64,000 bases of DNA from Arion vulgaris (GCA_020796225.1 CM036767.1:10775927-10839926); one strand, 5' to 3'; shown: positions 36,195-46,985, counted from the stretch's first letter. Numbers and translations: made by a program. Notes: generated by a model not told the origin, from the letters alone.

Positions 36195-36690
36195 CTTTGG
36201 CAATGTGTCTCCTAGCCAAACATACTTGTTATTGTATGATGAATATGCTGAAAATTATTGAATCAGGAAGTATGCATGTGGAATGGGTGGACATCATTCG
36301 GAGATCACATCTCAAGAAAATGACTTGGTTGTACACGCCTGGACATGCTGGTGTGCAGGGTAACGAGCGTGTTGACTTTCTTGCTAACAATGCCTGGACT
36401 CGAGCGGACAGAAGTATGGACAGAGCTGATATCATCAATGCGGTACACTCTCAATTATGTGACATGGGCAAGTCCCAAACACTGAAACAAGTTTGAGAAT
36501 TAGGCGTTAAGTTTGGACATGCCAGACAGTGTCGTCTTCGTGGTAGAGAGAGAAGATATAGTAATCAACTTTTCATGGGTACGGTGAGCAAATGGACTTT
36601 GGGATGGCTGCTGCAGCGGAGGACAGCACGAATGGGAATGCCCAATGTGCCATGACGTCGATCGCATAACATAACATAACATAACTTGTT
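36195..36690 (+). mobile_element. LINE LN-B 3' end with ACATA tail
   Basis: It encodes TWLYTPGHAGVQGNERVDFL, the RNase H motif, then a domain with RGRERRYSNQLF and a degenerate zinc-knuckle-like end (MGMPNVP for a W.CP.C pattern). It ends in CATAACATAACATAACATAA, the 3' tail. It is related to LN-A. Confidence 0.75.
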
Positions 36691-37224
36691 ATTGTATTTT
36701 AATCTACAGGATGGCCAAAAATGAGAACATCGCGTAAAAAGTAATATAATTACATCAAAATTGTTTTAACTGTATCCATAATAGCTTAAATTGTTTACTC
36801 ATTTACTTATTTACCTATTTAGCTATATGATGTTTTTATTTCGACAATTCCGGGCACAATCTTTGATTTTTAATATGATAATTGTTTACATCTGCAGGTT
36901 TAAATTTGTTATCAAGAATGGCAAAAATTACTGCGGAAGACAGTATTCTGATTAAACGAGTGGCGTCGATGCTTAGAAAAATTGAACATGATTTCTGATT
37001 AGCTAAATACTTGACAAACAAAATTACATGAAACAATATAATTAAATTAAATAACATTTCTAAATAACACGTATGTTACACGATGTTCTCATTTTTTTGG
37101 GTCCATCCTGTTGGTTTAAGTTTCCATATCTAAATGTAAGCTGATATGGAGTCACGATCAACAGGATCATTTTCGGGTATTTCATTCTAGACCTGAAGAA
37201 TCTGAAGTATGTGGTCTTGACAGA
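36691..37224. other. Unassigned intronic sequence
   Basis: AT-rich part of FAM20 intron 4 without a recognised element. Confidence 0.3.
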
Positions 37225-37330
37225 TATCCCTGATCTCAACCTATGTGAGATCGAATTCCTAGTCCTATCAGAAGTGGGCGATAAAACAGGTTCCTTGTTC
37301 AAGTTGAGCAAGTAAAACAACCTCATCATC
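37225..37330 (+). repeat. SZ repeat, middle part
   Basis: GTGAGATCGAATTCCTAGTC, CTATCAGAAGTGGGCGATAA and TTCAAGTTGAGCA..GTAAAA match 44410-44490. Confidence 0.55.
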
Positions 37331-38065
37331 ATGAGGTGCCGTGCCGACTGAAGTAGGCGATAATGGTTCTCCACAAATCTCTGTCTTTGGTATTTGCTAT
37401 CAACTCAGATGTTGACGCTCTACCATGAATAAGTCAGGATATCAAAAATTTTATCTCTCTGTCTACCTCTTTCTTGTCTACCCTCGATTTTACCGGTTGT
37501 CACAATGTGTTCTAAACCTCCCTCCTCATCACATGCCCGAAAAATGACGACTGCCTCTTTCTTATATTGATGATAAGCTTTATCTGTGTCTTGACCTCAT
37601 TCAACACATCCAAATTAGTCAGTTTTGCAGTCCATGGGATTCTCATCATTCTTTTGTAAAACCACATCTCTGTGGCCCTCAGAGATTTTTCGATATGTGT
37701 GTTCATTGTCCATGACGCATCCGTATGTCAGTATTGGTTCTATGTAGCACTGAATAACTCTCATTCTGATCTCAACTGACAAGGACTTGTTGCATATAAT
37801 GCTTCTCGTTTCCAGGAACGATGTTTTCGCTTCCCTATTCTGCTCTTACCAGTACTACAAGATATTTAAATTGCTGCACTTGTCTTGGCTTAGTCCCATT
37901 TACTGTGATGGTGCATTTTGTCAAAGTCTGCTTTTTTGATATGATCATAACTTCCGTCTTCTTAATATTCAAACTGAGTCCTTTATTGTCACTTTCTGTC
38001 ACAACCTTATCAACTAATTTCTGGAGTTACATTTCATTTCTTGCTATTAAAACAACCCTATGCAG
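37331..38065 (-). mobile_element. LINE LN-F RT C-terminal region
   Basis: The minus strand, with frameshifts, reads LQKLVDKVVTESDNKGLSLN, IKKTEVMIISKKQTLTKC, QQFKYL, IEKSLRATEMWFYKRMMRIP, WTAKLTNLDVLNEV, then SFFGHVMRRE. This is the usual thumb/C-terminal order of a non-LTR reverse transcriptase. The CATCAT tail is near 37325. Confidence 0.85.
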
Positions 38066-38416
38066 TAGAAAATTGGAAAGAACGGACTGGAAAGTTCATC
38101 AACATAGAAGCACATATACACAGGGACTATTGATGTAATGTATTTTGCCTACTCTCCCTGTATTTTTATTATTAACCCTTCTGTCTTCTGAGCCAATATC
38201 CTGGCTAGAGTATTTTTAAAGATGACTCAAAGCTAGTATAATGGCTAATTCCAGTAAACATTGCAATATAAATGCTTCTGAAGGCAATAAAAGATTATTA
38301 AGTGAAAGGGTTACATTTCAACTGCAGTTTAGGTAGTTGACAAGACGTAACAAAAGAAGATCATTGCTTCCCCGACTAGAACACTCATTTTGAAATGAAA
38401 TAAACGAAATAATTAC

Positions 38417-38495
38417 CTCATAGGTTTTAACAATGCCTGTCCGTCATCGTCAAATGTGGCTATCAGTTTGATTTGTGTTCCACCTTCTTTTTGCT
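38417..38495 (-). CDS. FAM20C: FAM20-like exon 4: nucleotide-binding segment
   Basis: This 79-nt exon lies between acceptor ATATTTTCAG and donor ATGAG|GTAATT. It encodes EQKEGGTQIKLIATF followed by DDDGQALLKPMR. The GGTQ(I/L)K and GQAL(L/F)KPM motifs are diagnostic of the FAM20 kinase N lobe. From family knowledge they include lysines that contact the nucleotide phosphates. The exon starts in phase 1 and ends with two bases (AG), which are completed by exon 5. It lies in an intron-rich stretch between a LINE fragment below and anonymous sequence above. Confidence 0.93.
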
Positions 38496-39700
38496 CTGAA
38501 AATATTATAATGTTTGACTTTCATTCAAACACAAATGAAGTATCTTCATGTATCCTGTATTTTGCAGCTCATTGCTTTTATCTTAGCCCGGTTGAAATAT
38601 TTTAGATCTTCAGCCAGCGCTTCCACTACCTTCATATTTGTGTTCAGAAGAGGTGGGGTCATCAAATCTCTCTTAAAAAGAGTAAAAACTGAAAATTAGT
38701 AGCCTACTGATGGCCCATAGAACACACAAGCCAACCCCACCTCCCAGTGATGTAAACTTTAAAAATTTTACTCCGAGGTTCAAGACTAAGGTGCTTGGCT
38801 CGCCTAGAAAAGGGGTAGGGGTGGCTCCTGGGTCAGTATTTCTATGAATCCAGTTGTCAAAATGAGGTCCTCCTGAACCCACAATTTCTTTTTCAGATTT
38901 GTCCCACAGAATCATGTTTGAGATGTCAAATCATTGAGGTGGGGGCAAGTTTAAATGATGTGTTTAGGAGTCTGGGCCCTTTTGACATGTGTATTGGTCA
39001 ATTTGGTCAGCTTTCGGTTTATGGAGTCTGCAGTCTCCTGTGCGGAGCCTAAAGATGGTGATTTGTTGGTTTCATGAGAAACATACCTTGAGCTCAGTAA
39101 GGGATATTCATAACTTGTAAGAAAGAGATTGGAGAACACATGGTTACTCACAGAAGTGCAATGATGATGGTCATATCAACCAATCAATCATTCATAACTT
39201 GACAAATAAACTTAGGATATATGAATTAGAACAGATGGTATGAGCGTTACCACTCATTAACTTTTCCTTCTCAATATCTTAGTTTTACCATTCATGTATT
39301 GGGATCTTTTGTGTGGGGAATTGCGCAAGCGGTTGTGTGTGTGTGCATGCGTGTGTGTAAATATCTCATCATTAAAGATGTATTTTAATTTTTTTAACGC
39401 AATCTTACGATTAATCACTATAGTGACGTATAAATGTACGCTAATTATGCACACCCCCGGTGACTATTAACATGGAGCACTTTCTTTTTCCGTATAAAAT
39501 ACCTTTCGCATTTTTATAGCACATAAAATAGAAAAACATGAAAAAGTATGGGGTTATAAAAGGATTGTGGTCAGAACTCAAAAACATTCATGGTATGGAA
39601 AGAGTTAATGATATTTACTTCTTATCTAGGACTTTTTGCAGGTTAGTTAGAATAGCACGCAGAGCAGAACACAATTTTCATGAAATTACTGTTATCATTT
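38496..39700. other. Intron 3 sequence with minor repeats
   Basis: No exon is supported. It holds an SZ 3' fragment near 39110-39210 (GGTTACTCACAGAAGTGCAA then ATCAATCA) and a short GT/GC microsatellite near 39331-39357. Confidence 0.4.
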
Positions 39701-39711
39701 GACAGTAATGC

Positions 39712-39895
39712 CAGCAGCGATAGTTTAGTGGCTATGTCACTTGCTTCTGAGATGTAGAGTCGTAGAATCAATTCCCCAGCTGGAGTATAATCTTTTTCCG
39801 ACCGCAGAGATTCTAAGGTCGATCCAGCGTCAAGTGAGTACCAGAGTAACACTGGAGAGTATTGGCGGCGGTGAAATATTGACCACATCGCCCAT
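39712..39895 (+). repeat. tRNA-derived SINE S3
   Basis: A box TAGTTTAGTGG near 39721 and B box GAATCAATTCCCC near 39766 have normal tRNA spacing. A body ending near GAAATATTGACCACATCGCC follows. Located in FAM20 intron 3. Confidence 0.6.
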
Positions 39896-39984
39896 GGTAT
39901 TCCACTGATAAAAGAAAAAAAACACGGACTTAATATCGTATTTTCTAATATATATACTTCAGCACCGTATTCTTTTCTTCTCTT

Positions 39985-40640
39985 CGATCACTATTTTGAA
40001 GATTATACCAGTAGAGGCGCTCTTATGATGAAGTCGACTGTTGTCTGGAACTCATCTCTGGTGCCATGTAGTTTTGAATGTGGTGTTGAGATGTAGGGCC
40101 AACATTCCTTTCCAAGGAGGACGTGCGGGGACAGTTTTGCAGAACATGTTCTGCGGTTTGATCAGCGGCGCCACAAGGACACAGAGGGGAATGGGGACAA
40201 TTATAGCCTGTGTAGATACTTGTTCAGTCTGTTATGTCCTATCCTAAGTCGGAAGATAATAATCTGTCTTTTATCTGTCGAGTGTGTGGTAGTCATCCTT
40301 GGATAGTTTAGGTTCTTTTCTAATGTCCAAGGTAGCTCTTTTTTTTCTCCTCAAAGTATATGATTTCGTTTTCTACGTGTTCATATTCTGCTCCCTTTTG
40401 TGCAAGTTTGTCTAATTTCTCGTTACCTGGCACTGCACAGTGAGATGGTACCCACTGGAGACGAGTGTAAGACACTTGTTGGCAGAAATCTTGCTGAGCT
40501 TCTTTCTCATGGATGGGAGTTTACTCTTGATGGCTTGCAGACGGATAGTGCATATGTGAAAAAAACCACTTGTTGACAGTCAGAGTTGGTGTTGTTGATC
40601 ATGATTGTGGCCTGTAAGAACCCTATTGAACACTGAAATA
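39985..40640 (-). mobile_element. RNase H-bearing LINE 3' region (LN-C-like)
   Basis: The minus strand shows QWVPSHCAVPGNEKLDKLAQ, an RNase H end, then IIIFRLRIGHNRLNKYLHRL (frameshifted) and a GKECWP..NTTFKT stretch. The FRLR.GH..LNK.L.RL motif is shared with the 61-kb copy. Many stops; inactive. Confidence 0.7.
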
Positions 40641-40756
40641 TGTGAAATTACAGCAAAATTCCGATGAAACAGAATCCAGTTCTATAAAATAATACAGATA
40701 CATAAACTTTATCAAAGGGAGACAAATTCCAAAACTTTTTTTTACACATGAATTAC

Positions 40757-40908
40757 CTACGCGGACGATCTCTTTTGTGCCAAGGTCATGTAGCAGCTTG
40801 TCGATATAAGTGTCGTCAGGATCATAGAGAAAATATTGATGTATGCCATAGTAGAACTTCTCCCAGATAGACTCCCTGCGATTCAGAAAAAGAACATTGT
40901 ACATGCAT
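40757..40908 (-). CDS. FAM20C: FAM20-like exon 3: start of kinase fold
   Basis: This is a 152-nt exon with acceptor CTACTTACAG and donor CGCGTAG|GTAATT. The last two bases of exon 2 plus its first base complete a Gly codon. It encodes CMYNVLFLNRRESIWEKFYY, then a segment with IHQYFLYDP and YIDKLLHDLGTKEIVRV. The W-x-x-F...I-x-x-Y...LLHDL pattern matches the region just before the glycine-rich GGTQ motif in FAM20C. It ends with one base that joins the first two of exon 4 to give Glu. Confidence 0.88.
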
Positions 40909-41111
40909 CTGTAAGTAGGGTTGCCAGATGTTGAAACCGAGAAACCGGGACATTTCTTGCCACACATCCGTTTTTCGGACATTTCTTGCCATTCGTCCCG
41001 GTTTTCAGGAACAGACATTATTTTGTATAAAATAATTCACACTATAGCAATACTAAGATATGTGATTCTCGTTATGTTTAAGAGTCGTAACAACAAGAAG
41101 AAGGGTACTTC

Positions 41112-41369
41112 GCCCGAGTGGTTATCGGGACCCAAATTTGGGGTGTAAAGAATAGAACCACTGTTACCTGCCACGCATGTCGTAAGAGGCGACTAAGGAG
41201 ATTTGGCCGAAATCGGATGCAAGTGTCCTAAACGTGTAGAACTCTATGCGTTTAGGGGCCTACCAAACCAATGTGCAAAGTATACACGTTCTTGGCAAAG
41301 ATCAAACATATCACAAAGAGTAATTACAATTGGTCGTAAAGAACGAACACAAAGAAGACGAAAAAGAAA
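41112..41369 (+). repeat. Core-domain SINE, full-looking copy
   Basis: It starts GCCCGAGTGGTTATCGGGAC, continues through GGGGTGTAAAGAATAGAACC, CATGTCGTAAGAGGCGACTA, ACGTGTAGAACTCTATGCGT, and ends AAAGAACGAACACAAAGAAG. Flanking GTACTTC at 41105-41111 and 41370-41376 may be a short target duplication. It lies in FAM20 intron 2. Confidence 0.85.
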
Positions 41370-41703
41370 GTACTTCAAACGTAATTATTTGGTGTCTTGT
41401 AATACTTTTTGAATGTTCATCTTAACGTCCCTTTCTCACTGTTGCATCGGCGAAGTCTGATATTTATCGGACTTCAAAGCCACGGAGAGAAGATCTTGCC
41501 TCTCAGTTACGTAATCATAAAACTGCATAGCACATTCGATAATTAAATACACATTTAATTATTGCTTCAACTGTTGACACATGCAATCGATTTCGTTCTT
41601 CTGTCCACTGCACATTCATGAAAGAAAAATATTCTATTTCTATATTTACATTGTGTCCTGTAAGCCTACATTGGTAATGGAACCAAAACAACTGACTCTA
41701 CGC

Positions 41704-42157
41704 CAGCGTTTCCCAAAGTGGGCGGTATCCCCCAGTGGACGCTAAAACGTTCTAGGGGGCGATGGTGGTTCAGAAGGATTTGGGGGTGTTCAAGCGATTA
41801 GGGGTCGGTGGTTCCTTAAAGAAGAAATTAATAATAAATATTTTAAAATAAATTATTTTCGTGATTTTGTAAACGATTGAATAATCATTTAAAATTTGAA
41901 TTCTGCATTTTAATTCATCTTATGCCCGTCTTACATCATCCATTTTTTCATCAATTTTCTATTTCATGCATATAATCATTTGAAAATTGACCATGATGTA
42001 TGACAGAAATATGTATCAATTTTCTATGTCAAAGAGAAAATAGAGCATATATATATATATGGGGGGGGCGTTGGCAAACTGTCATAATGTGGAGGGGCGT
42101 TACAAAGTTTATGTTGTGCAAGGTGGGCGGTGGGCCGAAAAAGTTTGGGAATCTATG
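41704..42157. mobile_element. hAT-type MITE, 454 bp
   Basis: The ends CAGCGTTTCCCAAAG and CTTTTTCGG..TTTGGGAATCTATG are imperfect inverted repeats. The 8-bp flanks CTCTACGC and CTCTACTC match at seven positions, as expected for an old hAT target duplication. The inside has AT-rich sequence and a TA run near 42047-42060. No transposase. Confidence 0.85.
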
Positions 42158-42553
42158 CTCTACTCGGACTTCTTCCCAAAAAAAAATAGGCATACAGTAG
42201 TACAGTTCCGTACTAATTTCAGGGAAAATGAAAACAAAACTACTCTGACAGTTTAATGTGGTGACGTAGACGTTTCACTTTTCAAATTAACAGTTCTCCC
42301 ATCTGAAAATCGAGAAAAAGTTCGATTTATTTGCAACTTTCATTTGAGAGGAATAAAAACAGAGACAAATATGCGTCATGAAAGCATTTTTCTGGACACC
42401 ACATTTTTTTCCTAAAAACCAGGACTGTCCCAGAAAACTGGAACGTCTAAGAATTCTAAGAATGAACAACCCTAAGAATTCTGTAAGAATGCCCATATAG
42501 ATAACACAATATGTTTCTAACCCTTCTTTTCTATGTCTTTATAAATATTAATA

Positions 42554-42914
42554 CATAGATTCCCAAACTTTTTTTTCAGTCCACCGCCCACTTTGACTGA
42601 CATAAACTTTGTAGCGCCCCTTCCCATTATAACAGTTTCTCAACGCCCCCTATATATCATACTCTATTTTCACTTTGACATAGAAAATTGATATATATTT
42701 CTGTCATACATGGTCAATTTTCAAATGATTATGTACATGAAATAGAAAATTGATGAACAAATGGATCGTGTAAGATGAATTAAAATGCAGAATTCAAATT
42801 TTTAATGATTCTTCAATCGCAAAATCACAACAACAAAAATCCCCAAATTGCTTCTGAATCAACTACTCCCTCCTCCCCTCCTATGTGGCTTCAGCGCCGC
42901 TTTGGTAACCCATG
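42554..42914. mobile_element. hAT-type MITE, 361 bp, inverted relative of 41704-42157
   Basis: The reverse complement aligns with the neighbouring MITE, with shared TTTTCTATTTCATG and AATTTGAATTCTGCATTTTA blocks and internal deletions. A perfect 8-bp duplication TATTAATA flanks it (42546-42553, 42915-42922). Confidence 0.9.
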
Positions 42915-42959
42915 TATTAATAGAAGATATGTATTAGCAAAAAGGTAACTTCATGTGAA

Positions 42960-43255
42960 ATGCGATGCCTACGAAAAGTGATCCAACAACACCAGAAAAG
43001 ACAGTCACCAACATCAGCATAAGAAAGAGAGTTGGGACAGAACCTTGTTTGAATTACACCGGAGAAACAAAGAATGAAATGGTTTGGCCACTCAATAATA
43101 ATTCAACCAAACTCCACTGTATGCTGGGCCTTCTACAACAGAACATCAGGAAAGAAGGTGAGAGGAAGACCACGAAAAGGATGGTTAGATGGCATAGCAG
43201 AATCCTGTCAAAAAGCCAAAAAAAACCTATCATCTAGGCCACTAGAGCAGCGGAA
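42960..43255 (+). mobile_element. LINE LN-G 3' end, source of the 21-bp motif
   Basis: It reads SDPTTPEKTVTNISIRKRVG, then KQRMKWFGHS(I), a GKKVRGRPRKGWLDGIAESC segment and an end AKKNLSSRPLEQRKTW, with one frameshift. The PTTPEK codons occur once here and 19 times at 32040-32438. Confidence 0.8.
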
Positions 43256-43760
43256 GACTTGGTTATTGGTTATTGGTTACTAAACTGACGTCATTGCACT
43301 CCGGGCAAACCCATAGGTGCTCAGTCTCCCAACAGATATCGAAGAGTATGCATACTGATGGTTCCTGTGGCTCGCTGATTAAACACACCTCTCACTCTGC
43401 CTCTCAGGCATCCAGTTCGACTTGAACAAAGTGTAATTCCAAACTGCTTAAATCGCTTGATCGATTCAACATCGATTTTAGTGTCCTCATCAACAGACAG
43501 TCGCGAAGAGACCGAAGAATATCCCCCTTATCCATCTTCAACTCCCCAACAATTGATGCTGTTGATGCAAGCCTGTCCGCTCTCTCATTACCGTAAACAC
43601 CCGCATGCCCAGGACAGTATTCCACGTAAGCCGCTGGAGGTTAGAAACTTCTATAGACGACATCCACTCATACCGAAACCTGCCCTTCTGGATCTGTGAA
43701 GCATCGACTGAGAGTCAGATACAAAAACAGAAAACCACGACACTGTGCAAAAACTCGGTA
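43256..43760 (-). mobile_element. LINE LN-A 3' end with RNase H
   Basis: The minus strand has a SDSQSMLHR piece, CPGHAGVYGNERADRLASTA, SIVGELKMDKGDILRSLRDC, then frameshifted sequence to the CCAATAA tail (43258-43279). It abuts the LN-G 3' end tail to tail. Confidence 0.8.
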
Positions 43761-43789
43761 GCAATGTGACAACAAAGAAAAAAAAAGAT

Positions 43790-44157
43790 ACATTAACAGG
43801 AAACATAAATGAACAGTATATCAACGTTACAAGGCGAGATAGAGTGAGAAACGAGAATATCAGAAGCATCGTTGGTACTATACCATGCAAAAGTACATCG
43901 AGAAGAAAAGAATCAAGTGGTTCGGTCATCTAATGAGAATGGAACCACATTTACTACCATCGCGTGCCTATAATAATCGACACTCAGGCGCAGAGCACGA
44001 GGCAGGCCAAGAACACGATGGATAGATAAATCTCAGAGTCCCTGCGAAAGCATGGACTGACAACGTCAAGCGCAACACATCTGGCACAAGATAGGAAACT
44101 AACTCATCCAGACGCTTCACGCAAATTGGTTAAGATAAGATAAGATAAGATAAGATA
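43790..44157 (+). mobile_element. LINE LN-E 3' end with GATAA tail
   Basis: RDRVRNENIRSIVGTIPCK, IKWFGHLMRMEP, a GRPRT.WI segment with frameshifts and CRHIWHK-type end. It closes in (GATAA)n at 44131-44155, the element tail. The blurred sister copy is at 25205. Confidence 0.8.
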
Positions 44158-44279
44158 TATGACCAGTTCGGAAGAGAATGGAAACAGCCAAGAGCATATT
44201 TAAGAACATGAAAATTGTATTAACTTTGAAATAAGTAACAAATAAACCAAAAGATAAGCCTTGTAACGTGTGACATATA

Positions 44280-44740
44280 TTCGTCATTTTTGTAAGGAGG
44301 GGAGGAAGGGGCTCTGTGGCTAGAGGCTAGGTGCTCATCTCTCGTGCCAAAGATACATGGCTGCTCCTCGTAGAACCATCTGGATATTTTCCAGATCCCT
44401 TCTCTCAGTGTAAGTGAGATCGAGTTCCTAGTCCTATCGGAGACGGACGATAAAACGTTTGTCCGTGTTCAATTTGAGCACGTAAAAGAACCACTGGCAG
44501 TTAAAATGAGAAGAGCAGATTGGAAAGCTGCTGCCTGGCAAAATTCATTAGAAAAGATTTAAAAATAAAATTCCTAAAAAAGTATCTTCAAAATTACATC
44601 GGAGACCCTCGCCGATGCTACAGAGTTCGTGCACTGTAGCTGAGATCTTCAGTTAAGAAAGAGATCGGAATGCACATGGTTACTCACCGAAATGCAATAA
44701 TGATGGTCCTATCAATGAATCTATGTATGGAACGGTAACG
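44280..44740 (+). repeat. SZ repeat, longest copy
   Basis: It begins GGGGCTCTGTGGCTAGAGGC (A-box-like TGGCTAGAGGC). It continues with GTGAGATCGAGTTCCTAGTC, AATAAAATTCCTAAAAAAGT, GAGTTCGTGCACTGTAGCTG and ends GAAATGCAATAATGATGGTC followed by ATCA units. Other pieces lie at 37225, 45110, 58990 and 24690. Confidence 0.65.
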
Positions 44741-44869
44741 TGGGCAATGAACAAACAAATGAAGAATAGAATTGAAGCTTGTGAAATGTTGACATTCTGA
44801 AGAATAAGAGGGGTCTCATGTAAGAGAACTAGTAAACAAGTATTTCAACATCTAGAAGTTCTTCATCTT

Positions 44870-45095
44870 CTTCTTCGAACGCTTCATATCGACCACTTGT
44901 TAACCACTTTGTGTGATCTGTATGTGATCTGAGTTTAATATCGATTGTACACTGTGCACCTACAAGTAGACCTGCACATCCGATTTATACGACGCTTTTT
45001 ATTTACCAAGGTACTTCCTTAGGCCCTTACTAGGCCTTACCTCAGTCGCTTCTTACGACATGCCTTTAAGTCGCAATAGTATTTGGCAGTTGAAA
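44870..45095 (-). repeat. Core-domain SINE, subfamily 2
   Basis: CTTCTTCTTCGAACGCTTC, ATCGACCACTTGTTAACCAC, CTACAAGTAGACCTGCACAT, ATCCGATTT and CAGTCGCTTCTTACGACATG. The last block is the shared core. The rest differs from the main family. Confidence 0.75.
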
Positions 45096-45104
45096 TTTGA
45101 TAAT

Positions 45105-45345
45105 AGTAGGCTGCAAGGCACCTGTCCGGGAAAATTAATTTTTTAAAATTACAATAAAATTTCTATACAATTTCTACCAGCTTCAAAATTACATCGGGCC
45201 CCTCGTTGGTGCTACGGAGTTCGTGCACTGTCACTGAGATCTTCCTGTGTGAAAAAAAAAGAAATAGGAAAACACATAGTTATTCACCGAAGTGCAATCA
45301 TGATGGCTCTAACATCAATCAATCAATCAAAACCATTACAATCCA
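45105..45345 (+). repeat. SZ repeat, 3' part
   Basis: AAAATTACATCGGGCCCCTC, GAGTTCGTGCACTGTCACTG, GTTATTCACCGAAGTGCAAT and a terminal (ATCA)n at 45313-45329. Confidence 0.65.
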
Positions 45346-45474
45346 CCTTCGATGCAGAGATAACTCACGATTTATTGATTGATTATGTACACGTACTTAG
45401 GCGCTACTAGGACTGATGATGATGATGTGAACAGAACGAAGTTCAGTCAATGACACGCTACATGATAAACTTAC

Positions 45475-45974
45475 CCTTCGTTATTGGTATACCGTGGTAA
45501 TCTTAATCCTTTCTTCCGTAACAATAACAGTCGATGAAGAAGCTCATCATATCCTTCTTCATTGTCCAACGAGAATTTCGAAGATCTATATTTTGTTACA
45601 AATTGTGTCACAAATGTGTCAACTTTAGGGAGGCTATAATTTGCCCTTACACCGTGTGTCTGACCGTTGCTAAGGTACACACTTATATTGTCTGACAACG
45701 ACGGCTTAGTAGTATCCCATAATACTGGATAAGTGTCGATTTTTGATTGCTGAATTTTAATCTCGTGAGAAATGTCTTTGTCTCTTTTTTCATCGTTGTT
45801 ATTGTGTTCTTTCTTTATGTTAGAATTTCGGTCGTTAGTGTCTTTATATACCAGATGTTTGTTATTGTCCAATCTGTTGATTGTATGTTTCAATGCACCG
45901 TCTTTGTTTTTCCAATCTGCGTTGTCAATTATACTGAAGTTGATGTTGTTCTCTTTGAGCTGGCTTTTGACAAT
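45475..45974 (-). CDS. FAM20C: FAM20-like exon 2: luminal stem region
   Basis: This 500-nt exon has acceptor TTCATTCACAG and donor GAAGG|GTAAGT. It starts in phase 0 and ends with two bases of a codon. It codes for about 166 residues of a hydrophilic, Asn/Lys/Asp-rich stem, starting IVKSQLKENN, with three N-glycosylation sequons (NFS, NIS, NYS). The end contains GYDELLHRLLLLRKKG and PRYTNN. The stem is the least conserved part of FAM20 proteins, so the assignment rests on frame continuity with exons 1 and 3 and on the splice sites. Upstream it is separated from exon 1 by an intron of about 1 kb, and downstream a 4.6-kb intron full of repeats follows. Confidence 0.8.
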
Positions 45975-46043
45975 CTGTGAATGAAGTGTTATACAATGTT
46001 ACTTAACAAAATGCTAGTAATTTGACTCGCTAATACCAGAGCT

Positions 46044-46440
46044 AGTCTATAAATAACACCAGACAGAAGTAAAGACAGAAATAACACTAGCTAGATAACA
46101 GAGGAAGAAAAAGAAATAACACTAAGTAGATAACAGAGGGTGGCGTCTGTGGCCCAGGGGTTAGTGACTCGGTCTATTAATCTCGACGTTCTGAGTTCGA
46201 ATCACGCTGCGGACAGTTTGGTTGCAAATTGTGTTGCGTGGATTTTAACAAAAGGACGATGGCACCACCCGTTCAGAAAGCAATGACAAACTACTGAACG
46301 TAATAATATCTAGAAAAATCACAAACAGCGTTACAAAGCTGGGGTTGATTCGCAAAGTCATGTAAAGGATATGCAATTAACTTTTAACTAGATAACAGAG
46401 GAAGAAAAGAAATAACACTGAGTAGATAACACTGAATGGA
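46044..46440. repeat. Minisatellite split by a SINE
   Basis: Units starting AAATAACACT and containing TAGATAACAGAGGAAGAAAA recur about every 35 bp at 46044-46139 and 46389-46440. Removing the SINE at 46140-46388 and one target copy rejoins the series without a break. Confidence 0.75.
46140..46388 (+). repeat. tRNA-derived SINE with 13-bp target duplication
   Basis: The head has A box TGGCCCAGGGG (near 46150) and B box GAGTTCGAATCAC (near 46193). The body ends in TTAACTTTT. TAGATAACAGAGG flanks it at 46127-46139 and 46389-46401. It lies in FAM20 intron 1. Confidence 0.85.
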
Positions 46441-46459
46441 GAAAAAAAAGCGCTACGTA

Positions 46460-46815
46460 GATAATAAAAATAGAAAAAGAGCTTTGGATAAATAGCAATA
46501 ACATAGAGATTACACTCGCTAGAGACCAGTTTAGAAATGAAGACATCAGGACAAAAGTGGGTACAACACCAGTACTTAGCCTCATTAAAAAAAAAACAAA
46601 TTAAATGGTTTGGCCACATAAGTAGATAACCAACAGACAGTGTGCCTTAAAGAGCAATGTTGCAATGGATACAAAGTAAAAGGCCGTTCAAGCAAAACGT
46701 GGACTTCATAAATAACATGCAGTGAAAAACACTTCATGAAGCGCACACAAAGGCTCGTTCTAGAAATCTTTTCTTATCCTGACGATGTGAGACCAAACAG
46801 GATTAGAGACAAGAA
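46460..46815 (+). mobile_element. LINE LN-H 3' end
   Basis: RDQFRNEDIRTKVGTTPVLS, KKQIKWFGHISR, TDSVP.RAMLQ, then LHEAHTKARSRN and GACCAAACAGGATTAGAGAC. The 3' end abuts the 48-bp array. Confidence 0.75.
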
Positions 46816-46824
46816 AAAGAAACA

Positions 46825-46974
46825 GCAATAGAGACAGTGCACACAATTTGATATCGAGGCAAATGAACAACAGCAATAGAGACAGTGTACACAATTTGAT
46901 ATCGAGGCAAATGAACAACAGCAATAGAGACAGTGTACACAATTTGATATCGAGGCAAATGAACAACAGCAATA
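46825..46974. repeat. 48-bp tandem repeat, three units plus six bases
   Basis: Units at 46825-46872, 46873-46920 and 46921-46968 start GCAATAGAGACAGTG. They differ only at one C/T. On the minus strand the unit is 16 codons (IAVVHLPRYQIVYTVS) in the frame of FAM20 exon 1. The array begins about 12 bases inside intron 1. Confidence 0.92.
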
Positions 46975-46985
46975 AATAACTTTAC

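Noticed and set aside
40623..41018. 131-codon minus-strand ORF as one intact gene
   Set aside because: Only 40757-40908 is real (FAM20-like exon 3). The ends of the ORF run into introns beyond clear splice sites.
45991..46215. Functional tRNA genes at 46140, 48600, 35946 and similar sites
   Set aside because: A and B boxes are present, but acceptor and anticodon stems do not form properly and SINE bodies follow, in one case with a target duplication.
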